DNA of 64,000 nucleotides, taken from Marasmius tenuissimus. Lineage: Eukaryota > Basidiomycota > Agaricomycetes > Agaricales > Marasmiaceae. A model generated the notes under the pieces. That model searched no databases and had not been told where the DNA came from. It worked only from the letters and a program-made list of their open reading frames with translations. The stretch lies in assembly GCA_029532415.1 (NCBI GenBank), contig JAQOTA010000050.1, positions 2,294,001 to 2,358,000 of the forward strand, in the 5' to 3' direction. The translations under genes were made by a program, and so were the position numbers. This document shows positions 24,761 through 36,499 of this stretch, in pieces (the stretch's first letter is position 1; each line of letters begins with the position of its first letter).

Positions 24761-25384
24761 AATATGCAACTGGGCAATAGTGTAATGCACGTATTCTCTA
24801 ATTTTCACATTAAATTTCTCGCCATCAGATTCAAATTGCTGGGGATCAGTGTTGAAGATGCTTGAGGATGTCGATGTCGCGATGTTGTCGCGTCATTGAC
24901 CGGTGGTCCCGGCGCTTGTGCTAAAACTCGGTAGCGCCGGTGGGCTCATTGATGAGGCGACCAATACGTAACCAAACCGTCCTGCTCTCGCTCTGCTCTT
25001 AACCACCACCATCGATTCACCGCATCCCAACCAAAATCGCAATATGGATAATACATGGATACAAATAACTGGATAGCAATGGGCTACAAGTCAGTCGATG
25101 GATCAAAATGGGAATGGGAAGCGAGGCGGAACTCAGGTGCGTGCTTCAGTCGGCCAGTTTATACAAACAATTCCAACATTGATCGACGACTTTCAGTTAG
25201 CACTTGATTTTGAGTGGAACTCGAAGGCTCAGAAACTCGACATTCATTGCTATCGAAACCAGAAAAGACTCGCCGGGCGGCGGTACGGTAGTAGGTATAC
25301 CCTGAGTTCAACCACAACGGTCCCATTTCCCTGAACGCTGGTGTCGGACTCCAGTTCCGACACGAAGCTGGCCTTGAACGACAA

Positions 25385-25475
25385 CGGTGACGTATGCATC
25401 GTCACCGGCATCATTCATCTGCGACACTTACTGCTTCCACAACCCCCGCACGGACCAACCCCCGAGCTATATAAA
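25385..25475 (+). promoter_or_regulatory. Promoter-like region: CRE-type palindrome plus TATA box
   Basis: A palindrome CGGTGACG-TATGCAT-CGTCACCG (25385-25407) contains two inverted TGACG half-sites, the core recognised by ATF/CREB bZIP factors. About 60 bp further lies TATATAAAC (25470-25478 region), then a pyrimidine-rich leader and ATG ATG at 25578-25583. A short spliced frame follows (MMSHR, intron of about 53 nt, PNPSSSVISKHV, stop near 25706), so a small gene or the 5' end of a decayed one may start here. Confidence 0.4.
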
Positions 25476-26149
25476 CCTGTCGCCATCCAATTTTCGCCCA
25501 TCCTACCTTTCCCCCCTCCCACCATCACCTTTTTACCATCCCTCTCTCAACTCCGCCATACATCTACCTCGCAACATTATGATGAGCCATCGGTGAGAGA
25601 GCTCCTCTACCGTAATCCACCCGCTCACTTTTCAGGCCCAACCCTAGCTCGTCTGTGATATCAAAGCATGTTTCTGAGCACACTGTCCCGATCGACCTCA
25701 CTTAGGATCTAGAAAAAGTATGTTCATGCTATTCTCATAACTATATATGTGGTAGCTAACTATATGCACCATGCTATACGACAGGTTAGTCCAATGCGAC
25801 GTTTAAGACTCGAAAAGGCTATCACTTTCGTGACTCCGTTCGGCGGTGATATGACCTCGACCATCTCTCCAAGGCATTCACACAACCGCAATCTCGAAGG
25901 TAAATCGATTTCGTTCACAAGTTGCATCAAATCATTTGACTTATGCTTTACTCTTGCGGGTTGCCGGTAGGTTCTTTCAATGCGGGGCGCGAAAGATGCT
26001 ATCAGTAAGTGTTCAAGTTGAGGTACTGAGTAGGCATAGCCCTGTAGTATATCTCTTTGCTATTCCTATATATATTCGCAATCATAACTCTGATTCACGC
26101 TCTCGTTTGTGCATATGAGGTTACTCGAATGTTTTTGTAGATCTGGAAG

Positions 26150-26560
26150 TGTAAATTGAGGTGAACGGACCACAACATGTCAGTCTGATAGGGTTTGGCC
26201 AGCTCGGATAGCCTGATGGTGTCTGACCAAGTGGGACAGTCTGACAGGTCTGACCAGCTAAGACAGTCCGGCGGCATCTGATCACTGGTAGTCAGATTTC
26301 CCCCCTCTGATTATAGTGTGGCAATCTGGTACGTCTTGTTCAGTTACTGACTAGAGAATGTCATTCCAATACAAGTTGATACGTACATGCTAGTCTTCCA
26401 GCACAGACCAGGTACCGTCATGCTGAAGGTATCTGTCCGAAAAAGCGTTTGAGAATCAGGGATTGACCAGGCTTGTCGGTCTGGCATGCCCTGATTCCAA
26501 CTGGCGGGGCTGATCAGCAGCTGACCGGATCCTCATAGGTTTGCTGGTGTAGGTTAATAT
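26150..26560. repeat. Second stretch dense in CTGACCAG-type motifs
   Basis: GTCTGAC, CTGACCAG, CTGATCA and GGTCTG words recur irregularly, as at 24300-24760. The two stretches bracket the promoter-like region at 25.4 kb. No coding frame is present. Confidence 0.35.
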
Positions 26561-28232
26561 TGCCAACAATCACAGTAGGTACACCTACACATGGCGGGAG
26601 CGAGGATCGCAGAGTTATTGTAAACTCGTACGAATGTGGCGGCTACGAGGACTGAATGAGCCGTTCTTGTTGGCAAAAAGAGAGAGCCTGAGGTGTGTAC
26701 TCAGTTCTCAGGATCCCATTGCGATGGCTGTGAATCTGCCAGATCCGATTGCAATTGTGAGCCTGTGGTTGATGTGATGTGATGATGGAGACCCAAACCT
26801 GACCTCGAGTGGTCGAAAAAGCGTTCAAGAATTTGACCTCGGCCCTCGATAACATCCTCCAATCTCTCCTTTGTCGAATACGACCCGCGTTCCACTCTCG
26901 CTCAGAGCTCGTTTTCACCTAAATATGCTCGCAATTCCGGAGTATGTCCTATCCCGTCGGACACTCTAGCTTTCCGAGTTTCAGATCTGATAATTTGTTC
27001 AGGGTCTCTGCGAAGCTTGAGCGTGCTTGGTGGACTCGGGTTGTGAAAACAGATTCGTTGCTTTCTTTCCAGGCCAACTTGAGTTTGTTCGCCAGTTCTA
27101 CGTCTTTAGTCAGTGAGTTGACGCCGGGTCCTGGTCGTTCAAGCGATAGTGTAGCTGAAAGGTATTAGTGAGCTCAATTTGCTTCGGAGCACTATTCCAG
27201 AGTAGCCTAATGCGTGGGGAGCGGATGCAAAATCCGACGCTCAGCAGGTGGACGGTATATTACACATGGCAATTCACTCACTACTCTGACTCACTCCTCA
27301 GCGCTTCAGCCTCAAGTCTCGGGTCTCGTCGCTCACTCCTGCTCTTTTGTCTTCGGTTGCCTGCAAGTTCAAAACTCTTTGTTTAGCATATCATACCCAC
27401 AATCATTTACATCAAACATCCAACGCAAAACGTTCCATACTCGTATCCTGTAGGCTACTCCATAATCTGATACTATTCCGGGAAGTCTCAATTCACTTCG
27501 AAGTCTTCATCACAAATGCACTGTCAATGCCTCTATCGAGACCGCTAGAATCGTACCTGGGCTGTCACTCGAGGTCTATGGCTCCGCCTCGCCCGGATTC
27601 CTGAATGTCGTCAAGAATTTAACGCAAATACCGAAGTCCGATTCCAGTCAGTCGTAGTCATCGCTCAATACGGCTATGATACGCGTTGACGCCTAACGCA
27701 CGGAAGAGTTTAGTATTAGGCTGGACTCAGCTCGAGGGTGATTGGTGGACTTGAAACTTGGGCCATGCGCGTTGTCCCCAGTAACGGTGATCGAGATAGA
27801 CTCTCGCGCACTGGTGGAGAAGTCTGCGCTTACTCTAATTTGGCTTGGCGGAGAAGGCCGAACCCTGCAGCTCTTAGACAGGGTCCCTGGGATGAATTTT
27901 TCGTCTCCTGGATGTGGTACTTTTACCGACAGTGAGATCTCAAATTACGTTTCCAAGATCGACTTGATTGCACTGCAGCGAAGGTTTGTTGGGTCAACGA
28001 ATAGCAACGGGATCCAGCGGTATGTATGTACAGCACTTCCAATTGAATAATTTCCCCCTCTACAACATGTTTGATGATTTCGAAGTGGCGTAGTGAGATT
28101 ACAGGGCAACTTCGAATTACTTCCATCCGTGTATGAAGGGCCGCCTTTTACCTCCGTAAAAGGTACAAAGACTTAATGTCAATGACAGATAACATCGAAA
28201 TATTGACTCCAAGTGTCCAATGGGGAAGTCAC
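26561..28232. other. Intergenic downstream of copy 5
   Basis: Short frames on both strands (26643-26918, 27168-27386, 27742-28050) have no motif. A perfect hairpin CCTTTTAC/GTAAAAGG lies at 28144-28163, about 70-90 bp beyond the stop of copy 5. Nothing else is identified. Confidence 0.3.
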
Positions 28233-29265
28233 CTAAGGACGCTGACAGCGCCGCTTTCGACTACTGTGTCTCCGGAGGTCGCTGCGCGAGCAGAAAGCAC
28301 GCTTACATTCCGTGCACTCAAAGGGCTTGTCCCCCTTATGCGCTCGGATGTGATCTGTAGAAACGGCGAGCACAGAAAGGTGAGTAGAAGGGTCGATACT
28401 GGTCGCAAGATAGGATGACTGACAATCATAGTTGTACTTTGTTGTGAACCCTCGGGAATTACATCCTGGTACCTGACAGAAATAACGAGGAGGTCTTGAC
28501 CTACGACGGGCTGCCGAAGACTCGGTCAACGCGAGAGATCCTACTTGGCGAGTATCATTGGCGGTGTCGTTGAACAATGAGGGAAGGACGTTGTTAGTAA
28601 CAAAGGAAGAGCGGCTTGCAGTTAAATCACCGGACGGTGGCCGCGGTGAGTGTCCTGTCAAATTTAGTAGCTCCCCGTGACGGTGGCTGCTGTTGTTGCT
28701 GTACCCGTTGAGTGTGTTCGGAAATACACCGGCGAAGAGATGTGTGCGTCGGTGGCTGCCGTTACCTAGAGTCCAAGTGGAACTGCATATTATGGATGGG
28801 TTAGTCCGTAGTGGAAAGACTCAATTACAGCCATCGTGGTGTACCTATATTCGACAGACTCGGGACTCAACCACGACAACTTGAACGGTTCTGCCCAGGG
28901 TTCGCCCAACGTCGAGTCCACCGGGACCTTTGTACTTTGTTGTGGCTCACTCATCATGACGCCGGGATCTGATTCCGGGTGTCCAGAGTCGTACGGGTCA
29001 TTATAGATGGGATCTTCGAGAAAGGGAGTGTCAAAATTGTCGATCTGGGGTCTGCAACACTGATCAGTCTGATGGACTGGCTCTTGGGCATTCTCGAAAT
29101 AGGCACTGCGTGAATCGTGTGAGTAACTCTAGTACAACGTGTAGTGGTCACGACGTACTCAAGACTGTTGATACGCCCACTCCAAACTGTAGCAGGTACC
29201 ATCCACCTGACGGTCTGGGGGCCGGTGATAACATTGGAAGTAAAGCCTTCGGTGATGGCTGCCAT
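28233..29265 (-). CDS. Two-finger zinc protein, cluster copy 5 (group A)
   Basis: Exons, read leftwards, are 29265-29159, 29105-28845, 28782-28424 and 28354-28233, giving 282 residues. Exon 2 closes with FKLSWLSPESVEYR, the group A signature, and exon 3 has GNGSHRRTHLFAGVFP, aligning with [13 protein letters not shown] of copy 1. Finger 1 is C225, C230, H244, H248 and finger 2 is CTECKRAFCSRSDLRRH with closing Cys after SSRKRR; the protein ends QRP and TAG. The start is uncertain: MAAITEGF at 29265 corresponds to the middle of exon 1 in other copies (LMAGISQLF in copy 7), and no in-frame ATG lies before an upstream stop, so the N-terminus is either shortened or has an extra small exon. It is probably a DNA-binding protein. 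Confidence 0.75.
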
Positions 29266-32200
29266 GAAGCTCTGGTCTCTGTCTGGTCGAGCAACAGGCG
29301 AGTGAGAGTGGGTGAGATGATGGTGACGGGGGACGGGGGTTGTGAGTGTTCGTTCACCAACAAGTCTTACTTGTCAGGCATTTTAACCCCGGGGCTAGGC
29401 AGTGTAAGGGTTGCTTGAGAGAACCTTGGACAAGTTCACCATGGCCGTTACAGTCAGACACATGCCGTCCTTGGCGGCGTTTATCCGAGTCATGGACGAG
29501 TGCTTTGATGGTCCCGCACTGGCGGGGAGTGTGGGGGCTCAGGCCGGATTTTGGTGGTATTTGTATTCCAAATTCTTTATCTAATCTTACCCCAAAGCAA
29601 GCGCGACGATATAGTATGGGCTGTAGGTTGAGATACGAGGAAGGATATGACATTCTCCCCCAGCCACCGTTCATACTTACGTCCCGACACCGTTCAAAAG
29701 TCAAATTCGACCATACATCGCCCGAGACACAAACGTGATTAAGCACATCAGGTTAGTCGCTGCCAGTTTATCGTGAGTCGCGACGGACGACGGTATCTAT
29801 TCTGAGATGTGGCGTGTCATTTCGAACAGCACGCCAACTCCGATTCAATTACACCACGGAAACCCCCGAAGACTTCCAAAGCAAGATCGACCACGACTGT
29901 ATGGGAATGCTTCTTCATACTCATCGAACTGAATTCTATCTGGAGGCTGCGCAGTCGGAAGGGTCAAAATCCGAGCACTACTACAAATTAGATCAAAGCG
30001 AGTAGTACAGAGCACAGAGCAACGCGAAGATATGATGGAACCTTTCTTTCCAGTCCAATCATATGTCACACCTCCGAATCGGTCGGTATTCGTATACCAC
30101 GACCACGGCTAGTTCAAACCTTTCCGACACCCCAGGGTGATCTACAATTACTTCTCGGTAATATAGATCAGTTGCCGCAATCAAGATTCACTGGCAAATC
30201 AAGTAACGCTCACTACCGTTAACACCTTCCTTTGAAATACTCCATTGAAACTTGGTCAATAAAACCAAGTCTCTGTCCACGTCTCACCTCCACCGTTCAA
30301 GGTGAGTGACCTTCTGCCGCCACGAAAACGGAACTTAGTGTAACATCTTTGGAGACCATCGAAAGCACGGCCTACCCCATTCGGTCCAGCGTGGTGTTGC
30401 TGCCTTTCATAGCATCTCGCACTTCAGTAATCAACAGTCGACTCCTCGAATCTGGCAAATATAGCCACTGACGATCACCAACCTTCGTTGCTCTCTCGTT
30501 ACGCCTTACTAAACATTGCTTAGTCTCTGCTCTCCCAACCGCGACAATGATTACTGTGATTGTAGCGGGAGGGCGGGTGATAAAACGCAGGTATCATAAA
30601 TTTGCCATTGAATCATTATCAACGTGATAAGAGGGGGGAGTGGTGAGTCCAAGTAGTCCGTATGATTCTCCACAGCAAAGAACGCTGTTACGTTGCTCCC
30701 GACACTGTCTACCGAGAGGGCGGGTTTCTGAGGCAGACGGGGGATATATGGTGCCCAGGCCACGATAGGAGGGTGGTGTAAACAACTGGTATCACCCCGT
30801 GTACAAGCTGAATCCTCCATTGCACCAAGGGCCGTCGTCGTTGAGCGGAAGAGCGGGTCGACGAGAGCATAAATCAGAGTTCACCCAACTGTCAACGGAA
30901 CAACCGGCCAACTGAAGACTTCGATCTACCGATTTCTATTTTGTCGGCGATATCTATATTTTCGCGAGGGAACTCCATGAGTCCCGATGTCCCCGTCCTA
31001 AATCAAGTACAATCGTTTGAACCACCGCCGAAATTAGGCTGTTGCGGTGTCGAGTACTTGAGTGTGCTGCTTTGCCATGACATCCTAAGCCCAGGGCCCT
31101 GGGCCATATCGTGCGCTGCCAGCATTCGATTTTCAATGGCCTTGAAGTACATTGCGTGTATGACCATAAATATCAGATACAGCATCGACAAGTCCAGTCA
31201 GAATTCGCGAGTTTGGCGCTCAGCGCTCAGCTGTCCCAGCCAGTGTCAGAAACCTGAGGAATTGTCGGAAATTGGGCGGAGAATTTTTTGTTATTCAATG
31301 TTTCGGAGCTCAAGCACCAGTACCTCCAGTTTCACTAATACTGATAACTCATTAAGCCCGAACGTCCCAACGTCACATAAAATCTAGATCTAACCCTTGC
31401 TTCGTTCAAGACGCCGGAGTCGGTAATGGTATCGGACTTTGCCAACTCACATATTGCGAACTAAGCAAAATGGGTAACGAAAGATGTGTATTTGGTGGCA
31501 AGTGGAGCTCAGAGCAATATCGGAACTTACTTTTACCAGGGAACAAACGCAGGCGGCGACCTAATTTCCGACTCCCAGCGGCAATCTACAAAAGGCATGA
31601 TCTCAAAGGATCCCTGCCTACATCGCTAGGAATGATTAAGGACACACCAGGTATCTCTGGAAGTCGAGCTGTTACTTCCAGGCTGTAGTCTTGAGTTACC
31701 GCCCGGTTTTGGGTAACAATCCTGAGAATCCGAGTTACTGGGTCGAATTTGGGAGTAAGTGCGGAAGAGGTAGACATGTCGTGTTTCTATGATCCTTCAG
31801 ACTGGTCACTGGACCACTCACATACAGTACGAGCACCTAAAAGCCAGGTCTAATATTCAAACTCGGAAGCCCGAACGCAGTGTTTCGGCTCCAACTGTCG
31901 TCGTTTCCTGTAACTTCTTTGCCCGCAACGACATGTTCCTGACTCGAGTCGACATCAATATGAAGCTTCGTTCGCCACTGAAGCTGATTTTTGGATGCCT
32001 AGTTGGGGATAGGCGTGGTACTATAGGGGCAGAGGATCAAGATCGAAGCCTGCGCTTCTCGCAAGCACCAAGGTGGTTGAGGGTGCGCAGACCACAAGGT
32101 GTGTGTCGACTGAAGTATTCACAGCTCAAGCACATTCTCAGAAAACCTGTTTTATTACTTTTGCGATCAGTCGTTGAAAAGAGCCCGCATTGTGCAAGCA

Positions 32201-32864
32201 GCCAGAGCTGTCCAGTTAGCACAAGATTGAGATCGATAAAGCGTATCGAGCCATAGCGTGATGCCCAGCACAAAGTCGACCGGAACCTCTTTACATCGCA
32301 CGACGTCACGTCCCAAGTCCGAGTCGTATTGCAGACTTTATTCGGTCAGACTGAGCTTCGATCACCAGCCCACGCCACAATATTACGAGGTGACTGTGAA
32401 TGAAAAACGTATAGTTAGTGGCCGGCTGAGATGGAGGGAGGGGGTAGAAAGGACTCGGCGAAACGAGCAAGCTGTTTGGCTCCATCTATTGAAGGTGCAG
32501 ATCAATGTCGAGTGAGGAGACATGCCGACGTTGAATAGAGTAGATTTTCAGGGCCAAGAAGGATATTCTAGAGTTTTGAGCCTTGAGACCGAGGCTTGGT
32601 CTTGCGAACATGAACGTTTTGGAGGAACACATCGTCATGACTCGTCGCTTACGCGTGCTTCTCGACCCTCATCAAGTCAGTGTGAGAAGGAGATACCCAA
32701 ATTGGTAACGCCTGTTTTCACATTCCTGGATAACTTTCCTTTCCAATTCCATCGGACTCGCCAGCTCTCGTCGCCCGCGAACCGTTGTATTCAGGTCCGT
32801 TCATTCCAAACTTGCCTCAAGAGGCGCATTCTCAGCCATCAACCCTATATTAATTTCAAATACT
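29266..32864. other. Intergenic, no supported gene
   Basis: Mirror-image open frames at 29346-29738 and 29354-29746 on opposite strands show that openness alone is uninformative here. Other frames (30941-31387, 31789-32256) have no family motif or clear introns. Nothing can be named. Confidence 0.3.
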
Positions 32865-32961
32865 TCCAATGTGGTGTACAGTAGTGGCCAACATTGCTAT
32901 CTTTCACTCCCAAGCTTTTCCCTATCTCACAGCAGCCCGGGGTTCGATTCCCCGCATTGGA
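32865..32961 (+). tRNA. tRNA-Glu (UUC)-like locus with intron and altered D arm, possible pseudogene
   Basis: The 7-bp acceptor stem TCCAATG/CATTGGA, the T arm CGGGG-TTCGATT-CCCCG and the loop CTTTCA with anticodon TTC are all present. About 21 nt of intron (starting CTCCCAAGC) follow position 37. Compared with the locus at 38457-38547, five extra bases (CAGTA) sit in the D arm, between TGTA and GTGG. The anticodon stem GCTAT/ACAGC has one A-C mismatch where the other copy pairs perfectly. These changes make it a likely pseudogene or a poorly functional variant. Confidence 0.75.
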
Positions 32962-33918
32962 ACTTTGTTGTTCATTTGCTTCTTCCTTTCTTTTTTTCCT
33001 CCCCCCTCCTTTGTACCTGCTACCGCAGGACGAGCACACAAAGGGACGTTTCCTCGGAATTCGGACATAGTCGATAGTCTTTACAATACAAATACAGTGT
33101 CATATCAGTTGATACCTCCGTTCCCGTTCGTTCCTCGCCCGAATGAATTGAATGACGCCAACGAAAACATAACCCTGAATTGTACGTACCATACTACAGC
33201 ATACTACGCGCACTACCACCGCGATCCCATGATACGGACCCCAGGTCAAAGCGTCTCGCGATCGCGAAGCCAAGCATTGAAGGGAAAAGTTGAAGAATGG
33301 TGTCAGGCAGCCTAATGACCACTGATCAACCATGCAGACAGTTGAGTACACGACGCCTCGTGTATGGGAAAAAATACACATACCCAGACCAAGTTCTCGT
33401 CACAGAAGAGTAGAAAGGGTCCGAGCCTGACATTGTTGGGTTTGGAGGCACACGACTCTCAACTCTGAAGATGATCATATGATGAAAAGAAGCGAATAAA
33501 AATCAAGTCTTTATACACACTACGTATAAGTAAACACAACGACGACGCCGTCAACCCCTAAGAACGGAACGCATGTAAAACGTAAAAAATGAGTACGAGT
33601 ACTGTATCGGAGACTGACAAAAAAACGTAAAGAGGCATGTAGCATATAACGGAGAAAGGGGCGAATGGTGGTGAGTGGTGAGGGAGCACGAGAGGGAGAG
33701 GGAAGTATTGCAGGGGGTGAATAAAGTACTTGCTGAGGGAGAAGAAGAGAATAGAGACGAAAAAGGGAGTAGTCTTTATGACAATTGATACAAGTAATTT
33801 ATCTTATCTTCGTCCATTCGTGTGTTTCGTTGTTATACAACAAGAGAAAAAGAGAGCCGTGTATCGATGAGGGAAGAGAGAGAGGGAAGGAAGAAAAGGA
33901 GAAATGGCACTATCGCTG
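32962..33918. other. Intergenic, 3' flank of the bZIP gene
   Basis: No supported gene. Roughly 33480-33918 probably includes the 3' untranslated region of the minus-strand bZIP gene; it is purine-rich (GAGAGGG, GAAGAAGAG) on the plus strand. The frame 32869-33315 overlaps the tRNA locus and is rejected. Confidence 0.35.
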
Positions 33919-35586
33919 TCAATATCCGTACCCCCCACTACTTGCTCTCTGTCCAGCCTGTACAGGTGCCTGCGCCTGGTTCTTCTCTCCGCCAGCACCG
34001 ACGGCACCCGCCTTGACACCCATGCTGACGGGAACACCCTGAGCCTGATGATGAACATTGACAGCACCGACGCCTCCAACGCCAACACCACCGACGCCCA
34101 CACCTCCAACAGGGACCCCACCAACGCCGGGCATGACACCCAGTCCTGCTGAGCCGACGATAGCTGACAGACGCGATATCTCTGCTTGCGACGCGACAAG
34201 CGCCGATGTCAGTCTTTCGTTTTCTGTAGTGAGCTTCTCGACGTTGGCCTGAAGCTTCTGTAGCCATTCCTTTTTACGTTGACGACACTTGAGTGCAGCT
34301 TCGAGGACGTTAGACTGATATTTGGTGATAGACAATGACGAGCACTCACCCTGTCTATTCCTCTCTAAAAAGTTCTTCCTCTTCTCCTCCTCAGTCTCTG
34401 GCTTCTTGTTCGCACCTCTCCCATTAGTTTGCGGTCCGCTCGCTGAGATGCCACCCTTCATCGACCCATCATCGTCACCCTCGGCATCATCTTCATCGTC
34501 GTCGTCGTCGTCATCATCCATATCCAACGACGGCTTTCTCTTCACACTCGACCTCGTCCTCTTCCTCGTTGTCGGCGGAGGCGCAACCGGCTGAACTTCC
34601 GAGTTCTTCCTCTTTGTGCCTCGCTTAGCGTTCGCGCCGCCTCCATTCATCGATGCCGCTGCTGCATTCGAGTTCGCAGACGTCGCGTTCGGGTTCTGCG
34701 CCCGCGCCTCCTCTTCTCGCTTCGTCAACTCTTGATGTGCCTGCGACAACAAGAACAACCCATTAGCAGCCGTCGTAGCTGCCGCGTTCGCACTCTGTAG
34801 ATATCCCTGTGATCCTTCCCCATCTGTCGGTGACGTCGCTTGCTGCGATTGTTGGTACGACGCACCTGCGCCGTTGAGCGCACCCGTAATAGCCGAAAGC
34901 GTGTTGGGCGTGATCGTAGGTCCCGTAGGCGGATTATTATGCATCAACTGTAAAAACGCAGCAGTTCCAGGGCTGGCAGGGAAGGCAACAGGTCCCAACG
35001 GTGTCAACCCAGTCGTACCACCAAGCCCACCAGGCGTCAACCCCGTTCTAGGTGTCAACCCAGTACGCGGTGTGAGACCCGTCCGGAATGAATTGGGGTC
35101 GAATTCCATCGATCCTCCGCCACCGGTCTGTGCAGGCGGTTGTTGTTGAGGACCAGGCAACATGGCGGGCGATAGAGGACCTGATCTTAGAGAATTTGCG
35201 AGGGACGTCGAGTTCCCGAATCCCCATTGATAGCTTTGATCTGCTGGACTGTTTATCGAGGCTAACGGCGGCAAGACTGGTCGTGGACTTGTCGATTTGG
35301 ATGGTGGTGATTTTGTTGGCGGGCCTCCTCCTCCTCCTCCTGCTCCTCCCTGCTCCTTGCCGTTGACCTGAGGGACCGATTCGGTCGATGATGTGGCGGC
35401 TGATGTTCTCCCATTCGGACTTGAACCACGAACATTGGAGGGCGCACTGAAGCTCTGTTCAAATGGGTTAGGTTCCAAATCAAAGTCGGAACGTCGTTGG
35501 CGTTGAAGGGACGGTCGCTCTGTTGAAGTTGAATGATTGTGTGAGTGAGATGGAGGAGTGAATTTACTTTTTGTTGTTGAGGACAT
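33919..35586 (-). CDS. atf1: Atf1/AtfA-like bZIP transcription factor
   Basis: This is a stress-response transcription factor of the ATF/CREB class, acting in the nucleus and in related fungi activated by a Hog1/Sty1-type MAP kinase (family knowledge). Exons 35586-34350 and 34298-33919 give 538 residues; the 51-nt intron 34299-34349 splits the basic region, joining ERNRQ to AALKCRQRKKEW. Landmarks in order are FDLEPNPFEQSF (near residue 40), PPLASINSPADQSYQWGF and SGPLSPAMLPGPQ, as in Aft1-type activation regions; three tandem TGLTPR repeats; an acidic run of Asp (about 365-380); the bZIP at about 398-455 with heptad leucines; then a Gly/Val-rich tail. The start MSSTTKSKF at 35586 is preferred to an open extension to 35748, because homologs begin shortly before FDLEPNPFEQSF. 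Many Ser-Pro and Thr-Pro pairs fit MAP-kinase control. Confidence 0.92.
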   Translation of the reverse strand: MSSTTKSKFTPPSHSHNHSTSTERPSLQRQRRSDFDLEPNPFEQSFSAPSNVRGSSPNGRTSAATSSTESVPQVNGKEQGGAGGGGGGPPTKSPPSKSTSPRPVLPPLASINSPADQSYQWGFGNSTSLANSLRSGPLSPAMLPGPQQQPPAQTGGGGSMEFDPNSFRTGLTPRTGLTPRTGLTPGGLGGTTGLTPLGPVAFPASPGTAAFLQLMHNNPPTGPTITPNTLSAITGALNGAGASYQQSQQATSPTDGEGSQGYLQSANAAATTAANGLFLLSQAHQELTKREEEARAQNPNATSANSNAAAASMNGGGANAKRGTKRKNSEVQPVAPPPTTRKRTRSSVKRKPSLDMDDDDDDDDEDDAEGDDDGSMKGGISASGPQTNGRGANKKPETEEEKRKNFLERNRQGECSSLSITKYQSNVLEAALKCRQRKKEWLQKLQANVEKLTTENERLTSALVASQAEISRLSAIVGSAGLGVMPGVGGVPVGGVGVGGVGVGGVGAVNVHHQAQGVPVSMGVKAGAVGAGGEKNQAQAPVQAGQRASSGGYGY

Positions 35587-35680
35587 GACGTTTTTTCCAG
35601 TGCGATGAGGTAGTTGGCTCTCTGAGCGTATAGTTGTGTGGTGGAAGGGGGGGGAAGGGAAAGAAACAAATGACGAACGC

Positions 35681-35687
35681 TGACGTA
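35681..35687 (-). promoter_or_regulatory. CRE-like site upstream of the bZIP gene
   Basis: TGACGTA on the plus strand (TACGTCA on the gene's strand) lies 95 bp before the chosen ATG. It matches the half-site plus spacer typical of Atf1/CREB binding, so the gene may regulate itself. A single 7-bp match can arise by chance. Confidence 0.4.
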
Positions 35688-35818
35688 GCATTATATCATC
35701 ACCTCCCCTGCCCGAACAGAAAAAAAAAGCAGTTCCCAATATAAACAAACAAGTACCACGTGCACGCGGCCATCAACCCGGCTACCCCTTGCTCCATGCT
35801 TCACAAAGGGTCGTCTGG

Positions 35819-35850
35819 CGATGTGAAGCCTTCCCCAGACCTTCACATCG
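35819..35850. repeat. Perfect 10-bp inverted repeat upstream of the bZIP gene
   Basis: CGATGTGAAG (35819-35828) and CTTCACATCG (35841-35850) are exact complements separated by 12 bases, about 235-265 bp before the bZIP ATG. It could be a dimeric protein site or a hairpin in a long 5' leader. Confidence 0.6.
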
Positions 35851-36499
35851 GAGGCAACGTGCAAGCCATGGGATCCTGTTACAACGTTCAACGTTCGACA
35901 TTCTTTTGCTGCGAGTTCATCTTAACGCTAATCACATCTATGTTTACCTTTTTTTGACCAGGTACGCGATAATTTACCTAAAATCACGACTTGCCCTATG
36001 ACGCCACCTGCCTATCCAGTCAAACCCGGTCCGTTTATATTCTCTCTTTCGCCGACATCTCCTTAACCCTCTTAATCCCAACAAACAGACATGAGACCTG
36101 CCCAGACCCCCCTCGGCCATGTCTCGGGAAAATTGTAGTCAACAGGAGACGGATCGACTTTCTTCTCTGCTTCAACGTTCAACTTGGATAACTGGACCAG
36201 CCGAACTGACCCGTTACTAACACCCAGAACCTGGCTCGGTCGAACCAAGTACTCAGGAAAACACTAGCAATCGCGAGTCACAGCTCGCTCGGAACCTTTT
36301 CATACGATAGTAAGTAATACACAGTTATCAACTTCCCAAATCCCGATCGTTCGTGGGGCGCGGGCAGCCGCCAACAGGACGTTAATTAGGAATCGTAATC
36401 AGACCTGTTGCTCACCGCAAGAGGTCAGTATCGTGCGTCATTCAACTCGTCTTGTCATGCTTTGACCTCTATCGACACTTAGGAGTCTTCAGTCCAAGA
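35851..36499. other. Intergenic, nothing recognised
   Basis: Contains AACGTTCAACGTTC (near 35884) and CAACGTTCAAC (near 36173), a word also seen near 5005, 19710 and 43260. No supported gene. Confidence 0.3.

Noticed and set aside
29346..29746. Two 130-codon ORFs on opposite strands over the same bases
   Set aside because: Mirror-image openness without any motif; at most one could be real and nothing favours either.
32869..33315. 148-codon ORF overlapping the tRNA-Glu-like locus
   Set aside because: It runs through the tRNA and has no motif.
34490..34530. GTC/ATC microsatellite
   Set aside because: It encodes the Asp run of the bZIP protein and is not a separate repeat feature.
34990..35095. 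Short tandem repeat
   Set aside because: It is the coding sequence of the TGLTPR repeats in the bZIP protein.
35587..35748. 54-residue N-terminal extension of the bZIP gene
   Set aside because: It is open but its first codon is not a good start, and the Atf1-like homology begins after MSSTTKSKF; it more likely belongs to the 5' leader.
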